DNA of 64,000 bases from Xenorhabdus miraniensis (lineage in GTDB: Bacteria; Pseudomonadota; Gammaproteobacteria; Enterobacterales; Enterobacteriaceae). Positions 38,811 through 52,114 of this stretch are shown one piece after another (the first letter of the stretch is position 1; every line of letters begins with the position of its first letter). The stretch is from contig NZ_NITZ01000023.1 in assembly GCF_002632615.1 (NCBI RefSeq), positions 5,284 through 69,283 of the forward strand, in the 5' to 3' direction. Below the pieces are notes generated by a model. That model was not told the origin of the DNA. It ran no database searches and was given only the letters and a program-made list of their open reading frames with translations. A program made the translations under genes and the position numbers.

Positions 38811-39784
38811 TAGCTTTCTTCCTGATTATCGTTGGTCTTTCTAACTCCGACCACTTTTTGAATAAAATAACGCGGACGGGCACGAACGTCGTTATATATC
38901 CTGCCGATATATTCACCAAGTAATCCCATTGCGACGAACTGTGCACCAATGAACATGAAAAGGATAGCAAATAGGGTAAACACACCTTCAGCAGCCCACA
39001 TTGAGCCAAAAATAAGGCGTAGAGTAATCAACAATACCGCTAACAAGAAGCCCGTGACGGCAATGACGCTTCCCACTACACTCAATAACCGCAATGGAGC
39101 AGTAGTCAGGCAGGTCAGAAGGTCATACATCAGGTTTACCAATTTCATGAAATTGTACTTGGAATCCCCGAATTCACGCTCTGCATGAGCCACATCTATT
39201 TCTATCGTTTTACGTGCAAAGGTATTAGCGAGTATGGGAATAAAAGTACTACGTTCATGACATTGCAGCATCGCACGTACAATATGACGGCGGTAAGCCC
39301 GCAACATACAACCATAATCCCCCATTGAACGCCCCGTAGCTTTGGTGATCATCGCATTGATCATTTTGGAGGCACTTTTACGGAACCAAGAATCCTGACG
39401 GTTAGCACGACGTGTACCCACGACGTCATAACCCTCTTCTGCTGTCTTAACTAAACGAGGGATCTCTTCTGGCGGATTTTGTAAATCAGCATCAAGCGTA
39501 ATAATCAGATCACCATCAGCCTGATGAAATCCCGCCATAATGGCGGAATGTTGCCCATAATTGCGGTTAAGCAAAATAGCAATCACATGATTTTCTGGGA
39601 TTTCAGCCGCTTGGGTTAAAATATCGGCAGAGTTGTCACGGCTACCATCATCTATCAAAATTACTTCGTATTTCTGCTCAAGTTGTTGGCAGGCTGCGAT
39701 CGTTCTTTTCAACAATTGGGGTAAACTTTCTTCTTCGTTATAAACAGGAATAACGATCGAAACTTTTTTAATCTTCTCAAACAT
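38810..39784 (-). CDS. arnC: ArnC, undecaprenyl-phosphate Ara4FN transferase
   Basis: A 324-residue GT2-family membrane glycosyltransferase that puts Ara4FN on undecaprenyl phosphate. The N-terminal nucleotide-sugar fold shows [18 protein letters not shown] and [13 protein letters not shown], then [12 protein letters not shown]. Two C-terminal helices ([20 protein letters not shown] and [20 protein letters not shown]) anchor it in the inner membrane. I choose ATG 39784, with a GTG one codon upstream as alternative; either lies within six bases of the arnB stop, so the two are tightly coupled. Confidence 0.95.
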   Translation of the reverse strand: MFEKIKKVSIVIPVYNEEESLPQLLKRTIAACQQLEQKYEVILIDDGSRDNSADILTQAAEIPENHVIAILLNRNYGQHSAIMAGFHQADGDLIITLDADLQNPPEEIPRLVKTAEEGYDVVGTRRANRQDSWFRKSASKMINAMITKATGRSMGDYGCMLRAYRRHIVRAMLQCHERSTFIPILANTFARKTIEIDVAHAEREFGDSKYNFMKLVNLMYDLLTCLTTAPLRLLSVVGSVIAVTGFLLAVLLITLRLIFGSMWAAEGVFTLFAILFMFIGAQFVAMGLLGEYIGRIYNDVRARPRYFIQKVVGVRKTNDNQEES

Positions 39785-39787
39785 CAC

Positions 39788-40933
39788 TTACTTATGCTCC
39801 AAAAGAATTTCAGTTATCGCGTTCACAACACGATCTACATCATCGTTGTTCATATCTGGAAAAAGTGGCAGTGAACAGAGTGTTGACGAGTTCCATTCAG
39901 ATACAGGCAGGGAAAGATGAGGATAACGCTCCCTGTAATATTTTTGTGTATGCGTGGCCTTAAAATGCAAACCAGTGCCAATATTTCGATCCTTCAGGCG
40001 TTCCATAAAAGTATCCCGATCAATACCACAGATACTTTTGTCAACACGTACCATAAAAAGATGATGGGAGTGCAAATGCGCATATTCAGGAACACTCAAC
40101 ATTTGCAAAGGTGAGTTGCTAAGGGCAGCAGAATATCGAGCCACCAACTCACCACGGCGTGCGTTCATTGATGCTAATTTCCCTAACTGCACAACCGCTA
40201 TCGCCGCATGGATATCTGATAAATTATATTTAAAACCCGGTTCAATGACTTCTGCCTGAGGTTTTCTGCCTTGAATTTGTCGATCAAAAGCATCAACAGC
40301 CAATCCATGAAATTTTAAACAGCGGATCCGCTGTGCCAGTTCATCATCATCTGTAACGAACATACCGCCTTCAGCACAGGTCATGTTTTTAATAGCATGG
40401 AAAGAAAAGATAGCTGTTCCTCGCTCCCCTACCCACTCGTTTTTATAGCGGGTTCCGACGGCATGCGCCGCATCTTCAATCAGAGGAAGATTGGCTTCTT
40501 GAGCAACGGTGCGCAGTGCATCAAGATCACAAGGTGCTCCTGCGTAATGAACGGGAATAATAGCTTTGGTTTTTGGTGTAATGGCTTTTTTGATTGTTTC
40601 TGCGTTGACCATTAACGTATCACGGTCAACATCAACCATGACAGGCTCTGCGCCCAATAAACAAATCATATTGATCGTGGAAACCCACGTTTGGGACGGA
40701 GTAATGACTTCATCGCCAGGGCCTATGCCTAATGCCAGCAAAACCAAGTGCATGCCTGCAGTAGCAGAACATAAGGCAACCGCATGCTTACACCCGAACA
40801 TGCGAGAAAAATCTTGCTCTAATTGGTGATTTTGCGGCCCTGTCGTAATCCAACCTGAACGTAAAACTTTCTCTACTGCTTCTATCTCTTCGCTGCCAAT
40901 CGCAGGACGAGAAAATGGCAAAAAACTATCCAT
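39788..40933 (-). CDS. arnB: ArnB, UDP-4-amino-4-deoxy-L-arabinose aminotransferase
   Basis: A 381-residue PLP-dependent DegT/DnrJ/EryC1-type aminotransferase that makes UDP-Ara4N from UDP-Ara4O with glutamate. Visible features are [35 protein letters not shown], the PLP-binding [13 protein letters not shown] and IEDAAHAVG, and the Schiff-base lysine region [19 protein letters not shown] at 40933 ([10 protein letters not shown]) follows an AAGGCG site and matches relatives; the open frame extends further upstream but without a start that fits. It is the first gene of arnBCADTEF, behind a PhoP-type promoter. Confidence 0.95.
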   Translation of the reverse strand: MDSFLPFSRPAIGSEEIEAVEKVLRSGWITTGPQNHQLEQDFSRMFGCKHAVALCSATAGMHLVLLALGIGPGDEVITPSQTWVSTINMICLLGAEPVMVDVDRDTLMVNAETIKKAITPKTKAIIPVHYAGAPCDLDALRTVAQEANLPLIEDAAHAVGTRYKNEWVGERGTAIFSFHAIKNMTCAEGGMFVTDDDELAQRIRCLKFHGLAVDAFDRQIQGRKPQAEVIEPGFKYNLSDIHAAIAVVQLGKLASMNARRGELVARYSAALSNSPLQMLSVPEYAHLHSHHLFMVRVDKSICGIDRDTFMERLKDRNIGTGLHFKATHTQKYYRERYPHLSLPVSEWNSSTLCSLPLFPDMNNDDVDRVVNAITEILLEHK

Positions 40934-40980
40934 AATCGCCTTATGCCTTGCGTAATCTAAATTTGTTTTATAATTGAACG

Positions 40981-41015
40981 ATTCTAGATGATGCTTGTTT
41001 AACGAAACATCAACG
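40981..41015 (-). promoter_or_regulatory. PhoP-box promoter of the arn operon
   Basis: On the minus strand CGTTGA-tgttt-CGTTAA forms two PhoP-like half-sites (GTTTA consensus, one mismatch each) with the correct five-base gap. Twelve bases further on lies TAGAAT, a five-of-six -10 box. This geometry, with the PhoP box in place of the -35, is the known class of PhoP-activated promoters. The -10 is 48 bp upstream of arnB. PhoPQ control of the Photorhabdus pbgPE operon is established; this exact site is my reading. Confidence 0.6.
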
Positions 41016-41091
41016 AAGAAACAAATATTAGTCAACCAAGACACCAAAAAAGATAGGCTTTAATGATTATGATAGATTTCAATTACAGAAA

Positions 41092-41859
41092 TTACAGTTG
41101 GTTGACCCTCCATAATTTATAGTCAGTATTTTTAATATGTCTAATTTTTACTTCAAAAATTTCTGATAAATTTCGTTCTGTCATTACATTCTGCGGTATG
41201 CCAGATGTTAATAATTTTCCATGTGAAAGTAACCACACACCCGTCGCTTGCTCATAAGTATGATCAAGGTCATGGCTACTCACCAGTACCGTTCCCCCTA
41301 ATGAACAGAATTGTTTGATCAACTTATCTAAAATAGCTTGTTGGGTAATATCAAGATTATTTGTAGGTTCATCAAGCAAAAGCAGTCTTCCGTCAGGATT
41401 CAATTCCGGCCATACCTGAAAAAAAGTTCCGGCTAATCTGACACGCTGCCACTCTCCACCTGATAGCTGACTAATTGGAGAAGAAAGTAATGGAAGGAGC
41501 TTCAGTTGCTGGCAGAGTTCATATAATACGTTTTCACTCTGCGCCAGTGGGGCCAATTCAGGGCGGAACATGTCCAAGTATTGGAAGACCGGCATAATGG
41601 GAGTAGACGATGATTGAGAAAACCAAGCTCGGCATCTTGCCTGTTCGTGTTGACGATAATGTCTCAACTCCCGGCCAATTAAATGAATACAGCCGCTGTA
41701 GGATAAAATTCCTGCAATCGCTGAAAGCAAAGTACTTTTCCCTGAGCCATTTAATCCAACCAAATGAATTTGCTCTCCAGCCATCACAGATCCAGATAAT
41801 GCTTTCAGTCTGTTGTTAACACTAACGTTATCCAATTCCAAGATAGGTTTGTTAATCAT
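41092..41859 (-). CDS. btuD: BtuD, vitamin B12 ABC transporter ATPase
   Basis: A 255-residue ABC ATPase: Walker A GLNGSGKST (near 36-44), Q-loop WFSQSSS, signature LSGGEWQRVRLA, Walker B RLLLLDEPTNNLD and switch histidine in SSHDLDHT. With BtuC it powers cobalamin import from the periplasm. It lies 53 nt downstream of btuC. The btuE gene usually between them in E. coli is missing here, and nlpC does not follow. Similar ATPases serve iron-siderophores, but the BtuC partner and position after ihfA support B12. Confidence 0.88.
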   Translation of the reverse strand: MINKPILELDNVSVNNRLKALSGSVMAGEQIHLVGLNGSGKSTLLSAIAGILSYSGCIHLIGRELRHYRQHEQARCRAWFSQSSSTPIMPVFQYLDMFRPELAPLAQSENVLYELCQQLKLLPLLSSPISQLSGGEWQRVRLAGTFFQVWPELNPDGRLLLLDEPTNNLDITQQAILDKLIKQFCSLGGTVLVSSHDLDHTYEQATGVWLLSHGKLLTSGIPQNVMTERNLSEIFEVKIRHIKNTDYKLWRVNQL

Positions 41860-41912
41860 GTTATTACTCTTACCTTATTTGCCTTTATTAATAGTTGGAT
41901 AACCGTTTGTTT

Positions 41913-42908
41913 TTAATAATGATGTGCTCTTAATAAAAGCCATATAAAAACGGGAGCACCTAAGGTCACAGTAACGACTCCAATCGGTATCTCTGCGTGA
42001 GATAATGACAATCGGGAAAATAGGTCAGCCAATAACAAACCACAGCTCCCCGCTAACGCACTGGCTGGAAGCAGCGCCTTATGATCAGTCAAGCCAATCA
42101 ACCTTAAGATATGAGGAATAACTAAACCGATAAAACTTATCGCTCCTGCAAGAGCAACGCTCAATCCAACTAATAATCCAACCACTGATACAAATAAATT
42201 GCGCCATTTGTGATGAGATATGCCTAGTTGTCGTGCCTGCAATTCTCCAAGCGATAGATAATTCAAAATGTTCCCCTTGCGGATTAGCCATAAGATAGCG
42301 GGGAATAATGCAATTACTAACCATTTCTGACGCCAGTCAATGCCGCTGAAACTTCCCATCATCCAATACATCAACTGCCTTAGATCCAAGCTTGTGCTGA
42401 AATAAACCATCCATGTCATCAAAGCCCCAAATATCACTCCGAAAGCAACGCCAATCAATAGCAAACGAGTATTCGTCACTTGATGCCTTCGGGAAAATCC
42501 CAGCAAAATTGCTGTCATAAAAAGCGCTCCAAATACCGCTCCAGCGCTTAATAACCATAATGGGGCAACACCATGAAAAGCCAGTATCAAACATACCACG
42601 ACAACGCCTGCACCATTACTGACTCCAAGTAACCCCGGCTCTGCCAACGGATTTTCAAACAACGCCTGCATAATAGCGCCTGATACAGCCAAACTAGCCC
42701 CGACAGCCATCACTGCAAGCGCTCTGGGTAATCTCAATTGCCAAATAAATAACCGGGCAGAATCAGATAACCATTGATCAGGCCAGAACCAAATTTCACC
42801 TGCACATAATGACAAAACAAACAGGATAATAAAAAAAACAGACAGAATTGCTATCACTTGATGGTTACGTTTTCTCTGATAAGTGATCAACTCATAAACA
42901 GAGTGCAT
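41913..42908 (-). CDS. btuC: BtuC, vitamin B12 ABC transporter permease
   Basis: A 331-residue FecCD-type permease with about ten membrane helices. Typical motifs are [40 protein letters not shown] (both FecCD signatures) and [19 protein letters not shown]. It forms the channel of the BtuC2D2 importer. It is downstream of ihfA, as in E. coli, but a strong terminator lies between them at 42976-43003, so it likely has a separate promoter. Length is close to E. coli BtuC (326). Confidence 0.9.
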   Translation of the reverse strand: MHSVYELITYQRKRNHQVIAILSVFFIILFVLSLCAGEIWFWPDQWLSDSARLFIWQLRLPRALAVMAVGASLAVSGAIMQALFENPLAEPGLLGVSNGAGVVVVCLILAFHGVAPLWLLSAGAVFGALFMTAILLGFSRRHQVTNTRLLLIGVAFGVIFGALMTWMVYFSTSLDLRQLMYWMMGSFSGIDWRQKWLVIALFPAILWLIRKGNILNYLSLGELQARQLGISHHKWRNLFVSVVGLLVGLSVALAGAISFIGLVIPHILRLIGLTDHKALLPASALAGSCGLLLADLFSRLSLSHAEIPIGVVTVTLGAPVFIWLLLRAHHY

Positions 42909-42975
42909 GGTGATATAGGACCATTTAGGAAAAGGAAATTCATCCCGTTGCTGACAATGGGATATGAAAGATAAG

Positions 42976-43003
42976 AAAAAGACCGCACAAGTGCGGCCTT
43001 TTT
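42976..43003 (-). terminator. ihfA terminator
   Basis: CCGCAC and GTGCGG with flanking G/C pairs, an AA loop and A-run/T-run on both sides form a classic intrinsic terminator directly after ihfA. Confidence 0.88.
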
Positions 43004-43009
43004 GTGTAT

Positions 43010-43306
43010 TTATTCTTTGGGTAACGCTTTTTCTACCCGATTTTTCAACTTTTGGCCTGGGCGAAAAGTGACAACACGGCGAGCCGTAATCGGAATATCC
43101 TCTCCTGTTTTTGGATTTCGGCCTGGACGTTGATTTTTGTCTCGCAAATCAAAGTTGCCGAATCCAGATAACTTAACCTGCTCCCCGTTCTCTAAAGAGC
43201 GACGCACTTCTTCAAAGAACATCTCCACTAGATCTTTAGCGTCACGCTTGCTAATACCCAGTTTTTCAAAAAGATTTTCTGACATTTCAGCTTTAGTAAG
43301 CGCCAT
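43010..43306 (-). CDS. ihfA: Integration host factor subunit alpha
   Basis: A 98-residue HU/IHF-fold DNA-bending protein. It has [20 protein letters not shown] at the start, the [20 protein letters not shown] body with the beta-arm [19 protein letters not shown] and the terminal [12 protein letters not shown]. It forms a heterodimer with IhfB that sharply bends DNA at replication, recombination and promoter sites. It starts four bases after the pheT stop and ends the thrS-to-ihfA operon, as in E. coli. Confidence 0.97.
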   Translation of the reverse strand: MALTKAEMSENLFEKLGISKRDAKDLVEMFFEEVRRSLENGEQVKLSGFGNFDLRDKNQRPGRNPKTGEDIPITARRVVTFRPGQKLKNRVEKALPKE

Positions 43307-43310
43307 AAGT

Positions 43311-45698
43311 TCAGTCCCTCAAGGATGCTTGGAATCGCTGTTCTAATGCAGCAACGCATTTGTTAACGGTCGCAGCAATTTCTTCTTCTTCCAGTGTACG
43401 CATGGTATCCTGCAAGATTAAGCTAATAGCAAGGCTCTTGTAGCCTTCCGCGACACCTTTACCACAATACACGTCAAATAAGTTTATGCCAACTATATGA
43501 TTTACGCCAACTTTCTTACATTCAGCAAGAACATCTTCTGCGGCTACATTTTCAGGCACAACGACTGCGATATCACGGCGGTTAGATGGGAAGCGAGAAA
43601 CTTCCGTCATCTCAGGAATTACGCGGTCTGCCAGACTAGGCCATAATAACTCGAATACCACGGTACGGCCGTTTAAGTCAAGCTTACGCTCCAGTTCTGG
43701 ATGAACAACACCAATATAACCAATGTAACTATTTTCCAGATAAATCCCAGCACTTTGCCCAGGATGCAAAGCGGAATGTTCTTCTGATTTAAAGGAAATG
43801 CCTGACATTTTACCTGTTAATTCTAAAACAGTTTCTAAATCACCCTTCAAATCAAAGAAGTCAACCGCTTGTTTTTCAATCGACCAGTGTTCTTCGAAAC
43901 GATTTCCTGCAATAACGCCAGCAAGCATCAATTCCTGACGAATGCCATTCTCCGCATTTTCATCTGGTACAAATCGCAAACCAGTTTCAAATAAACGCAC
44001 ACGGTTCTGTTGACGATTCTGATTATACGCAACAGTAGTTAATAATCCCGTCAGCAGGGATAATCGCATCGCAGACATATCCGCCGAAATTGGATTAGGC
44101 AGGATTAATGCTTCTTCCTGTGGATGCAGATGTTGCTGAACCTTAGGATCAACAAAGCTATAGGTAATTGCTTCTTGATAACCTCTGTCCACCAGCATTG
44201 TTTTGACACGTTTCAGAGACAAATCGGCTTCGCGATGCGAAGTCATCACAAGATCAGCACGCACTGGCACGTCAGGAATATTGTTGTAACCGTAAATACG
44301 GGCAACTTCCTCAACCAAATCTTCTTCGATCTGCATATCAAAACGCCAGCTAGGTGCAACAGCTTGCCAACTATCACTCTGGACTGTTACCTGGCAACCT
44401 AAACGTGTCAGAATATCTGTCACCTGTTCATCAGAGATATAATGACCAATAAGGCGATCCAATTTCTTACGGTGCAGTGTAATAGTTGCGGGTTTTGGCA
44501 AATGAGACTCACTCGTCACATCAACGATCTCTCCCGCCTCTCCACCACAGATGGCAATCAACAACTGAGTAGCATATTCTATCGCTTTATGCTGAAGTTG
44601 TGGATCAACCCCACGTTCAAAGCGATGAGAAGCATCCGTATGCAGACCATAACGACGAGCACGTCCTGCAATTGCCAACGGAGCAAAAAACGCAGACTCC
44701 AGCATAATATGCTGAGTTTCCACATTAACTCCCGAATATTCTCCACCAAAAATCCCGGCTATAGCAAGTGGTTGCTTTTCATCAGAAATCACTAGCGTTT
44801 CAGCAGAAAGTTCCGCTTCATTGCCATCTAATAGAGTGAGCTTTTCACCTTGCTCAGCCATGCGAACAATAATTGAGCCATTTAAACGCGCTAGATCGAA
44901 CGCATGCAACGGTTGCCCTAGTTCAAGCAAAACATAGTTGGTGATATCAACCACTGGATCAATGGAACGAATACCACCACGGCGCAGTTTTTCACGCATC
45001 CACAACGGAGTAGTAGCCTTGACATTCACATTTTTAATAACGCGCCCCAAATAACGAGGGCAAGCTTCAGGAGCGTCAACACGGATAGGGAATTTCGTGT
45101 CTATGGTTGGTTTAACCGTTTCGATTTTTGTTTCGGTCATAGACAATTTATTGATAACTGCTACGTCACGGGCAACACCCATGATGCTCAGGCAATCAGC
45201 ACGGTTTGGTGTGATGCTGATTTCAATCGCGTTATCATCTAATTTCATGTAATCACGCAGATCAGTGCCAATCGGGGCATCTGCTGGTAATTCGATAATT
45301 CCGTCATGATCGTTAGCAATACCTAGTTCAGAAAATGAACACAGCATTCCTTCTGACGGCTCTCCGCGCAGTTTGGCGGCTTTAATTTTGAAATCACCGG
45401 GTAGTACAGCTCCAACTGTAGCCACAGCGACACGAAGACCCTGACGGCAATTTGGTGCACCACAAACAATATCCAGCAGACGTTCGCCGCCGACATTAAC
45501 TTTAGTCACACGCAATTTATCTGCGTTTGGATGTTGGCCACATTCGACAACTTCACCAACAAATACACCGTGGAACTGGCCTGCCACTTTTTCAACACCA
45601 TCAACTTCCAAACCAGCCATGGTGATTTGATCAGACAATGCTTCACTGTTAATGGCTGGGTTTGCCCACTCGCGTAACCAGAGTTCACTGAATTTCAT
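43311..45698 (-). CDS. pheT: Phenylalanyl-tRNA synthetase beta subunit
   Basis: A 795-residue subunit, the same length as E. coli PheT. It contains the N-terminal tRNA-binding (EMAP/OB) domain (residues about 40-150, [20 protein letters not shown]), B3/B4 editing region ([20 protein letters not shown]), B5 domain, the catalytic-like core ([20 protein letters not shown]) and the C-terminal anticodon-binding FDX-ACB domain ([20 protein letters not shown]). With PheS it forms an alpha2-beta2 enzyme. It starts 14 nt after pheS. Confidence 0.97.
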   Translation of the reverse strand: MKFSELWLREWANPAINSEALSDQITMAGLEVDGVEKVAGQFHGVFVGEVVECGQHPNADKLRVTKVNVGGERLLDIVCGAPNCRQGLRVAVATVGAVLPGDFKIKAAKLRGEPSEGMLCSFSELGIANDHDGIIELPADAPIGTDLRDYMKLDDNAIEISITPNRADCLSIMGVARDVAVINKLSMTETKIETVKPTIDTKFPIRVDAPEACPRYLGRVIKNVNVKATTPLWMREKLRRGGIRSIDPVVDITNYVLLELGQPLHAFDLARLNGSIIVRMAEQGEKLTLLDGNEAELSAETLVISDEKQPLAIAGIFGGEYSGVNVETQHIMLESAFFAPLAIAGRARRYGLHTDASHRFERGVDPQLQHKAIEYATQLLIAICGGEAGEIVDVTSESHLPKPATITLHRKKLDRLIGHYISDEQVTDILTRLGCQVTVQSDSWQAVAPSWRFDMQIEEDLVEEVARIYGYNNIPDVPVRADLVMTSHREADLSLKRVKTMLVDRGYQEAITYSFVDPKVQQHLHPQEEALILPNPISADMSAMRLSLLTGLLTTVAYNQNRQQNRVRLFETGLRFVPDENAENGIRQELMLAGVIAGNRFEEHWSIEKQAVDFFDLKGDLETVLELTGKMSGISFKSEEHSALHPGQSAGIYLENSYIGYIGVVHPELERKLDLNGRTVVFELLWPSLADRVIPEMTEVSRFPSNRRDIAVVVPENVAAEDVLAECKKVGVNHIVGINLFDVYCGKGVAEGYKSLAISLILQDTMRTLEEEEIAATVNKCVAALEQRFQASLRD

Positions 45699-45712
45699 GA
45701 GATATACCCGCC

Positions 45713-46741
<1,029 letters not shown>

Positions 46742-46773
46742 CTATGCCCTCAAATTATCTATTAATGAGGCCA

Positions 46774-46804
46774 TAAAAATAAAAAAGCCTCCACACTGGA
46801 GGCT
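46774..46804 (-). terminator. pheST attenuator terminator
   Basis: On the minus strand GCCTCCA and TGGAGGC form a stem with loop gtg, followed by a TTTTTTATTTTT run. It lies between the pheM stop and pheS. Upstream, CGTTTCTTCTTTTAC within pheM can pair with GTAAGAAAAGAAACG, the alternative structure expected for attenuation. Confidence 0.88.
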
Positions 46805-46851
46805 CAAGCGCTATTTTTCGTTTCTTTTCTTACGCGCAAAGCCCCCTGTTC

Positions 46852-46896
46852 TCAGGTGCTAAAGTAAAAGAAGAAACGAAAAAAGGCTAACTTCAT
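46852..46896 (-). CDS. pheM: PheM leader peptide, 14 residues
   Basis: ATG at 46896 encodes MKLAFFRFFFYFST and a TGA stop. The E. coli PheM leader is also 14 residues, with the same RFFFYFST ending, and this one has six Phe codons. It is followed at the right distance by the pause and terminator hairpins of the attenuator. An ATG one codon earlier is also possible. Ribosome stalling at the Phe codons when Phe-tRNA is scarce would favour the antiterminator and raise pheST expression. Confidence 0.92.
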   Translation of the reverse strand: MKLAFFRFFFYFST

Positions 46897-47037
46897 CATG
46901 TCGGTTCTCTCTCTTGTATCCTTTTTAAACCGGCTACTCGTAATCTGGTTATGATTCAAATCTAAATAATAGACTAAGTAATAATAACTTAAACAACAAT
47001 AACCTAAACAATAGTAAGCCACATTTTGGAAAAAAGT

Positions 47038-47063
47038 AAAAGAGGGAGCAAGCTCCCTCTTTT
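47038..47063 (-). terminator. Terminator after rplT
   Basis: AAAAGAGGGAGC and GCTCCCTCTTTT are a perfect twelve-pair stem with an AA loop, eight bases after the rplT stop. It separates the infC-rpmI-rplT transcript from the pheM leader. Confidence 0.88.
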
Positions 47064-47071
47064 AATCTGAC

Positions 47072-47437
<366 letters not shown>

Positions 47438-47470
47438 CTATCGTCTCTGAGTTCTAATCTAAAAAATTGC

Positions 47471-47689
<219 letters not shown>

Positions 47690-47763
47690 TTAATTACAAC
47701 GAACTAGTAAGGCGAATAGACTCCATCCAGAAACTGGCTGGAGCCCATTACTTGTTTGCCTGA

Positions 47764-48306
<543 letters not shown>

Positions 48307-50235
48307 TTATTCCTCCAATTGATGAAGATTACGACTGCGTATTTCTGTCAGCAGTTTTTCTGTAAATTCACTGACGTCAATGCTACCTAAATCCTTGCCG
48401 CGGCGAGTACGGACAGATACTTTTCCTGACTCGACTTCTTTATCGCCACAAACGAGCATGTAAGGTACACGACGCAGAGTGTGTTCACGGATTTTAAAAC
48501 CAATCTTCTCGTTTCTCAAGTCTGCTTTTGCACGAATGCCCGCATCTTGAAGTTTTTTAACCAATTCCTGTACATAATCTGCCTGACCGTCAGTAATATT
48601 CATGACGACGACTTGCTGAGGAGCCAACCATGTTGGGAAAAACCCAGCATATTCTTCTGTCAGGATACCGATGAACCGTTCCAGAGACCCCAGAACCGCA
48701 CGGTGAATCATTACAGGAACCTTACGTTCGTTATTTTCACCTACATATGACGCACTCAAACGCGCTGGCAGTGAAAAATCGAGTTGCACAGTACCACATT
48801 GCCACGCACGATCCAAACAATCATGTAGAGTAAATTCAATTTTAGGGCCATAAAATGCACCTTCGCCCGGTTGGTATTCAAATTCAATACCTTTTTGGGT
48901 CAATGCTTCAGCAAGATCGGCTTCTGCTTCATCCCACTGTTTTTCTGTACCAATGCGTTTCTCTGGGCGAGTTGATAATTTAACGACAATCTTCTCGAAA
49001 CCAAATGTACTGTAGACATCGTAAATCATTTTGATGCAGCTACTGACTTCCTGGAGAATTTGATCTTCAGTGCAGAAGATATGAGCATCATCCTGAGTAA
49101 AGCCACGTACACGCATTAAGCCATGCAAAGCCCCTGATGGCTCATTACGGTGACAACTACCAAATTCAGCCATACGCAGAGGTAAATCACGATAAGATTT
49201 CAACCCTTGGTTGAAAATCTGGACGTGCCCTGGGCAGTTCATTGGTTTTACACAGTATTCACGGTTTTCGGATGAAGTCGTGAACATATTTTCTTTATAG
49301 TTTTCCCAGTGCCCCGTTTTTTCCCACATGATGCGATCCATCATGAATGGGCCTTTAACTTCTTGATATTGGTACTCTTTCAGTTTTGTACGGACAAAAG
49401 TTTCCAACTCACGGAAGATTGTCCAGCCATCATTATGCCAAAACGCCATGCCTGGTGCTTCTTCCTGCATATGATACAGGTCAAGCTGTTTACCGATTTT
49501 ACGGTGATCACGTTTTGCCGCTTCTTCCAAGCGTTGCAGATAAGCATTAAGCTGTTTCTTATCAGCCCATGCAGTACCATAAATACGTTGCAACATTTTG
49601 TTGTCGCTATTACCGCGCCAATATGCTCCAGCAACTTTTTGCAGTTTGAAATGATGGCAGAAGCGCATATTAGGAACATGCGGCCCACGGCACATATCAA
49701 CATATTCTTCATGGTGATACAGACCCGGACGATCATCATGGCTGATATTTTCATCCAAAATCTGGATCTTGTATTCTTCGCCACGAGCTGCAAAGGCATC
49801 ACGCGCTTCTTGCCAACTGACTTTTTTCTTAATGACATCGTAGTCTTTTTTGGCAAGTTCAAGCATGCGCTTTTCAAGCAACTCGATATCTTCCTGCGTC
49901 AAAGAGCGATCCAAATCGACATCGTAATAGAAGCCATTATCAATCACTGGGCCGATAGCCATCTTCGTATCAGGCCACAATTGCTTAATGGCATGCCCCA
50001 ACAAGTGTGCACATGAGTGGCGAATGATTTCCAGACCTTCTTCATTCTTGCTCGTGATAATTGCGAGATTGGCATCGGTTTCAATTAATTCACACGCATC
50101 AACCAACTCACCATTAATACGGCCGGCAATACAGGCTTTTGCCAAGCCGGCACCGATATCACGCGCCACATCCATTACGGAAACAGCATGCTCAAATTGA
50201 CGTTGACTACCGTCAGGAAGAGTAATTACAGGCAT
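48307..50235 (-). CDS. thrS: Threonyl-tRNA synthetase
   Basis: A 642-residue class II synthetase, the same length as E. coli ThrS. Domains: TGS (1-62, [20 protein letters not shown]), editing domain with the H-x-x-x-H motif in [15 protein letters not shown] (near 73-87), catalytic core with zinc-site and motif residues ([14 protein letters not shown]; motif 2 [20 protein letters not shown]; motif 3 near [14 protein letters not shown]) and a C-terminal anticodon-binding domain. E. coli ThrS represses its own mRNA through a leader that mimics tRNA-Thr; the 280 nt upstream may hold a similar operator, which I did not resolve. Confidence 0.97.
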   Translation of the reverse strand: MPVITLPDGSQRQFEHAVSVMDVARDIGAGLAKACIAGRINGELVDACELIETDANLAIITSKNEEGLEIIRHSCAHLLGHAIKQLWPDTKMAIGPVIDNGFYYDVDLDRSLTQEDIELLEKRMLELAKKDYDVIKKKVSWQEARDAFAARGEEYKIQILDENISHDDRPGLYHHEEYVDMCRGPHVPNMRFCHHFKLQKVAGAYWRGNSDNKMLQRIYGTAWADKKQLNAYLQRLEEAAKRDHRKIGKQLDLYHMQEEAPGMAFWHNDGWTIFRELETFVRTKLKEYQYQEVKGPFMMDRIMWEKTGHWENYKENMFTTSSENREYCVKPMNCPGHVQIFNQGLKSYRDLPLRMAEFGSCHRNEPSGALHGLMRVRGFTQDDAHIFCTEDQILQEVSSCIKMIYDVYSTFGFEKIVVKLSTRPEKRIGTEKQWDEAEADLAEALTQKGIEFEYQPGEGAFYGPKIEFTLHDCLDRAWQCGTVQLDFSLPARLSASYVGENNERKVPVMIHRAVLGSLERFIGILTEEYAGFFPTWLAPQQVVVMNITDGQADYVQELVKKLQDAGIRAKADLRNEKIGFKIREHTLRRVPYMLVCGDKEVESGKVSVRTRRGKDLGSIDVSEFTEKLLTEIRSRNLHQLEE

Positions 50236-50517
50236 TTAAAATCCTTATATACAGTGGTGACCCACACGCAAGATCACTTGTATTAAATCAAATTTATTAT
50301 TAATCAGCACGTTAGAAACAAATTCTTGCTTCACTCCGCAAGATGTGTACGCATTTTAAGGACACATTTTGAAAACGTATCCGGTACATTTGCCTAACTC
50401 GCTCGACATACTATCACACAGAGTAGGTGTTAAAATAGCTTATCTTGATATTACATCAGGTTAATCAATTGATTGATAATTATTCTGGTGCAAAATCCAA
50501 AACAACTCTTTTGAAAA

Positions 50518-52089
50518 TTACCAATGTGAGGAAAGTGACCGAATTCCATCATAGAGCGTTTCACACCATGAGACATAATCATGCCCACTGGGTAACTCAC
50601 GGGTTTCTAATGGATAGCCTTTCTGGGTTAATAACTCACTCAACCGATAGTGATTCTGAATAATGCCTCCCCAGCTTCCCCGTTTTTCAAATAACCCGGC
50701 CTCAAGATAAAAACGAATTGGTTTCTTTTCCATCGTTGCCATTTTTCGCAATAACCACTCGTGCTCTTCCCCTTCAGGCGCCCACCAATAAGAGCCTGAC
50801 ATACTCAGTACATTGCCGAACAGTTCCGGGTGCTGCAATGCGTTCCAGGTAGAAGCCAGACCGCCATAGCTTGAGCCAGCAATAATCGTTCTGCCAGCCG
50901 GCACTGTAATACCTGTCGCAGCAAGTGCCGGCATCAGCTCCTCTGCGAGAAACTGCGGAAAATGTTCATTAGGTGGCAATTCCTTTCTTCGCAGCTTTGG
51001 ACTGATGCTGTCGACAAATACAATATACATTGCGGGCATTTTCCCTGCGGATATCCAGTTATCAAAAAAATCGGCCATCTGATAGGTATGCAGATAAATC
51101 TGCCCATCAAGTAACACCAACATTGCTGGAGTTGGCGTCTCTGTAGCAGGGTGTAATACCGCAATCTCCCGGCTGTTACCCATCACTTTACTTTCAAGAC
51201 GGAAACTCTCCAGCCTGCCTTTGCGATGGTAATTTTCTATTTCTCTGAAATGGCATTGGCGCTGTTGCGGAGTAAGTGATAACAATGAAAAATGATTGTA
51301 TTTATCCCGCCGTGATGTCGGAGAAGGAAAATGGTTCAAGGGATCGGCCTGTGCGGTCGTCAGTATCGCCTTACGTTGAGCAATACCGTCTTGAGCTATT
51401 TTAGGAACATCTGGGGCAATCTTGTACTGCATCAGAGTGTCATCAGGAGTGATAAACGTTCTGTACCAAACATCTGAACCGGGCAAATGAGACATCACCT
51501 CATGATTACCGGAAGGGGCTCCCAGAATATAAACGTTAGATTTCGCACCTCGCCACAGGAAAGTCACTTTCATTTGTTTTTCTGAATGAGGCTCAACAAG
51601 CGGTGTTCCTATTGTACTGATTTCATTCCAGAAGTGTGTCGTAGAACCGCCCTCTTCTATTGTTTTCTTTAATTGCTGTAACTTTGGGCTGATAAGCTCA
51701 TCTTCAACCTGAATAGCTAAAGGTTGATAATCCTGTATATCGAAGCTTATCTGCCACCCTTGCTCTGGCTCTCCTTGCAGTTGCAGATGGTATTGCTCTG
51801 TTATCGGCACAATGTAAGAAACTGATTGCGCTTCCTGAACCGGAACACGTTCAAGCAATACTCTGTAAGGTTGGTTATCAGCATCTGACAGAATTATGGA
51901 TGAAAAACCCTGCCCCTTTAGCTGAATATATTGTTGGTCTGAAAACTGGATAGTCAGGCAACTTTTGCCTTCTTTATCATGTATACCTTCAATTAATGGG
52001 TTTTGAGCAATCGTCTGCATACAATCCGGCTCTGAAGCTATAGCCAATGTTGATATCAACATAGCGCCAATGAGTGGGAGAGATTTCAC
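50518..52089 (-). CDS. Secreted enterochelin-esterase-type hydrolase (Fes/IroD-like)
   Basis: A 523-residue protein with a signal peptide (first about 19 residues, cleavage near AIA-SEP). An N-terminal enterochelin-esterase domain (about 170-270, MKVTFLWRGAKSNVYILGAP, LPGSDVWYRTFITPDDTLMQYKI) leads to an esterase-D-type alpha/beta hydrolase (about 290-523) with nucleophile Ser in AGSSYGGLAS and His in LPSGHDYVSW. Cytoplasmic Fes lacks a signal peptide, so this one should act in the periplasm, like PfeE or IroE, on a catecholate siderophore ester. It starts at GTG 52089 with AGGA six bases upstream. A Fur box 26 bp upstream supports iron control. Photorhabdus siderophores are one possible substrate. 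Confidence 0.82.
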   Translation of the reverse strand: MKSLPLIGAMLISTLAIASEPDCMQTIAQNPLIEGIHDKEGKSCLTIQFSDQQYIQLKGQGFSSIILSDADNQPYRVLLERVPVQEAQSVSYIVPITEQYHLQLQGEPEQGWQISFDIQDYQPLAIQVEDELISPKLQQLKKTIEEGGSTTHFWNEISTIGTPLVEPHSEKQMKVTFLWRGAKSNVYILGAPSGNHEVMSHLPGSDVWYRTFITPDDTLMQYKIAPDVPKIAQDGIAQRKAILTTAQADPLNHFPSPTSRRDKYNHFSLLSLTPQQRQCHFREIENYHRKGRLESFRLESKVMGNSREIAVLHPATETPTPAMLVLLDGQIYLHTYQMADFFDNWISAGKMPAMYIVFVDSISPKLRRKELPPNEHFPQFLAEELMPALAATGITVPAGRTIIAGSSYGGLASTWNALQHPELFGNVLSMSGSYWWAPEGEEHEWLLRKMATMEKKPIRFYLEAGLFEKRGSWGGIIQNHYRLSELLTQKGYPLETRELPSGHDYVSWCETLYDGIRSLSSHW

Positions 52090-52114
52090 GTATTTTCCTA
52101 ATATTATATTTTTT

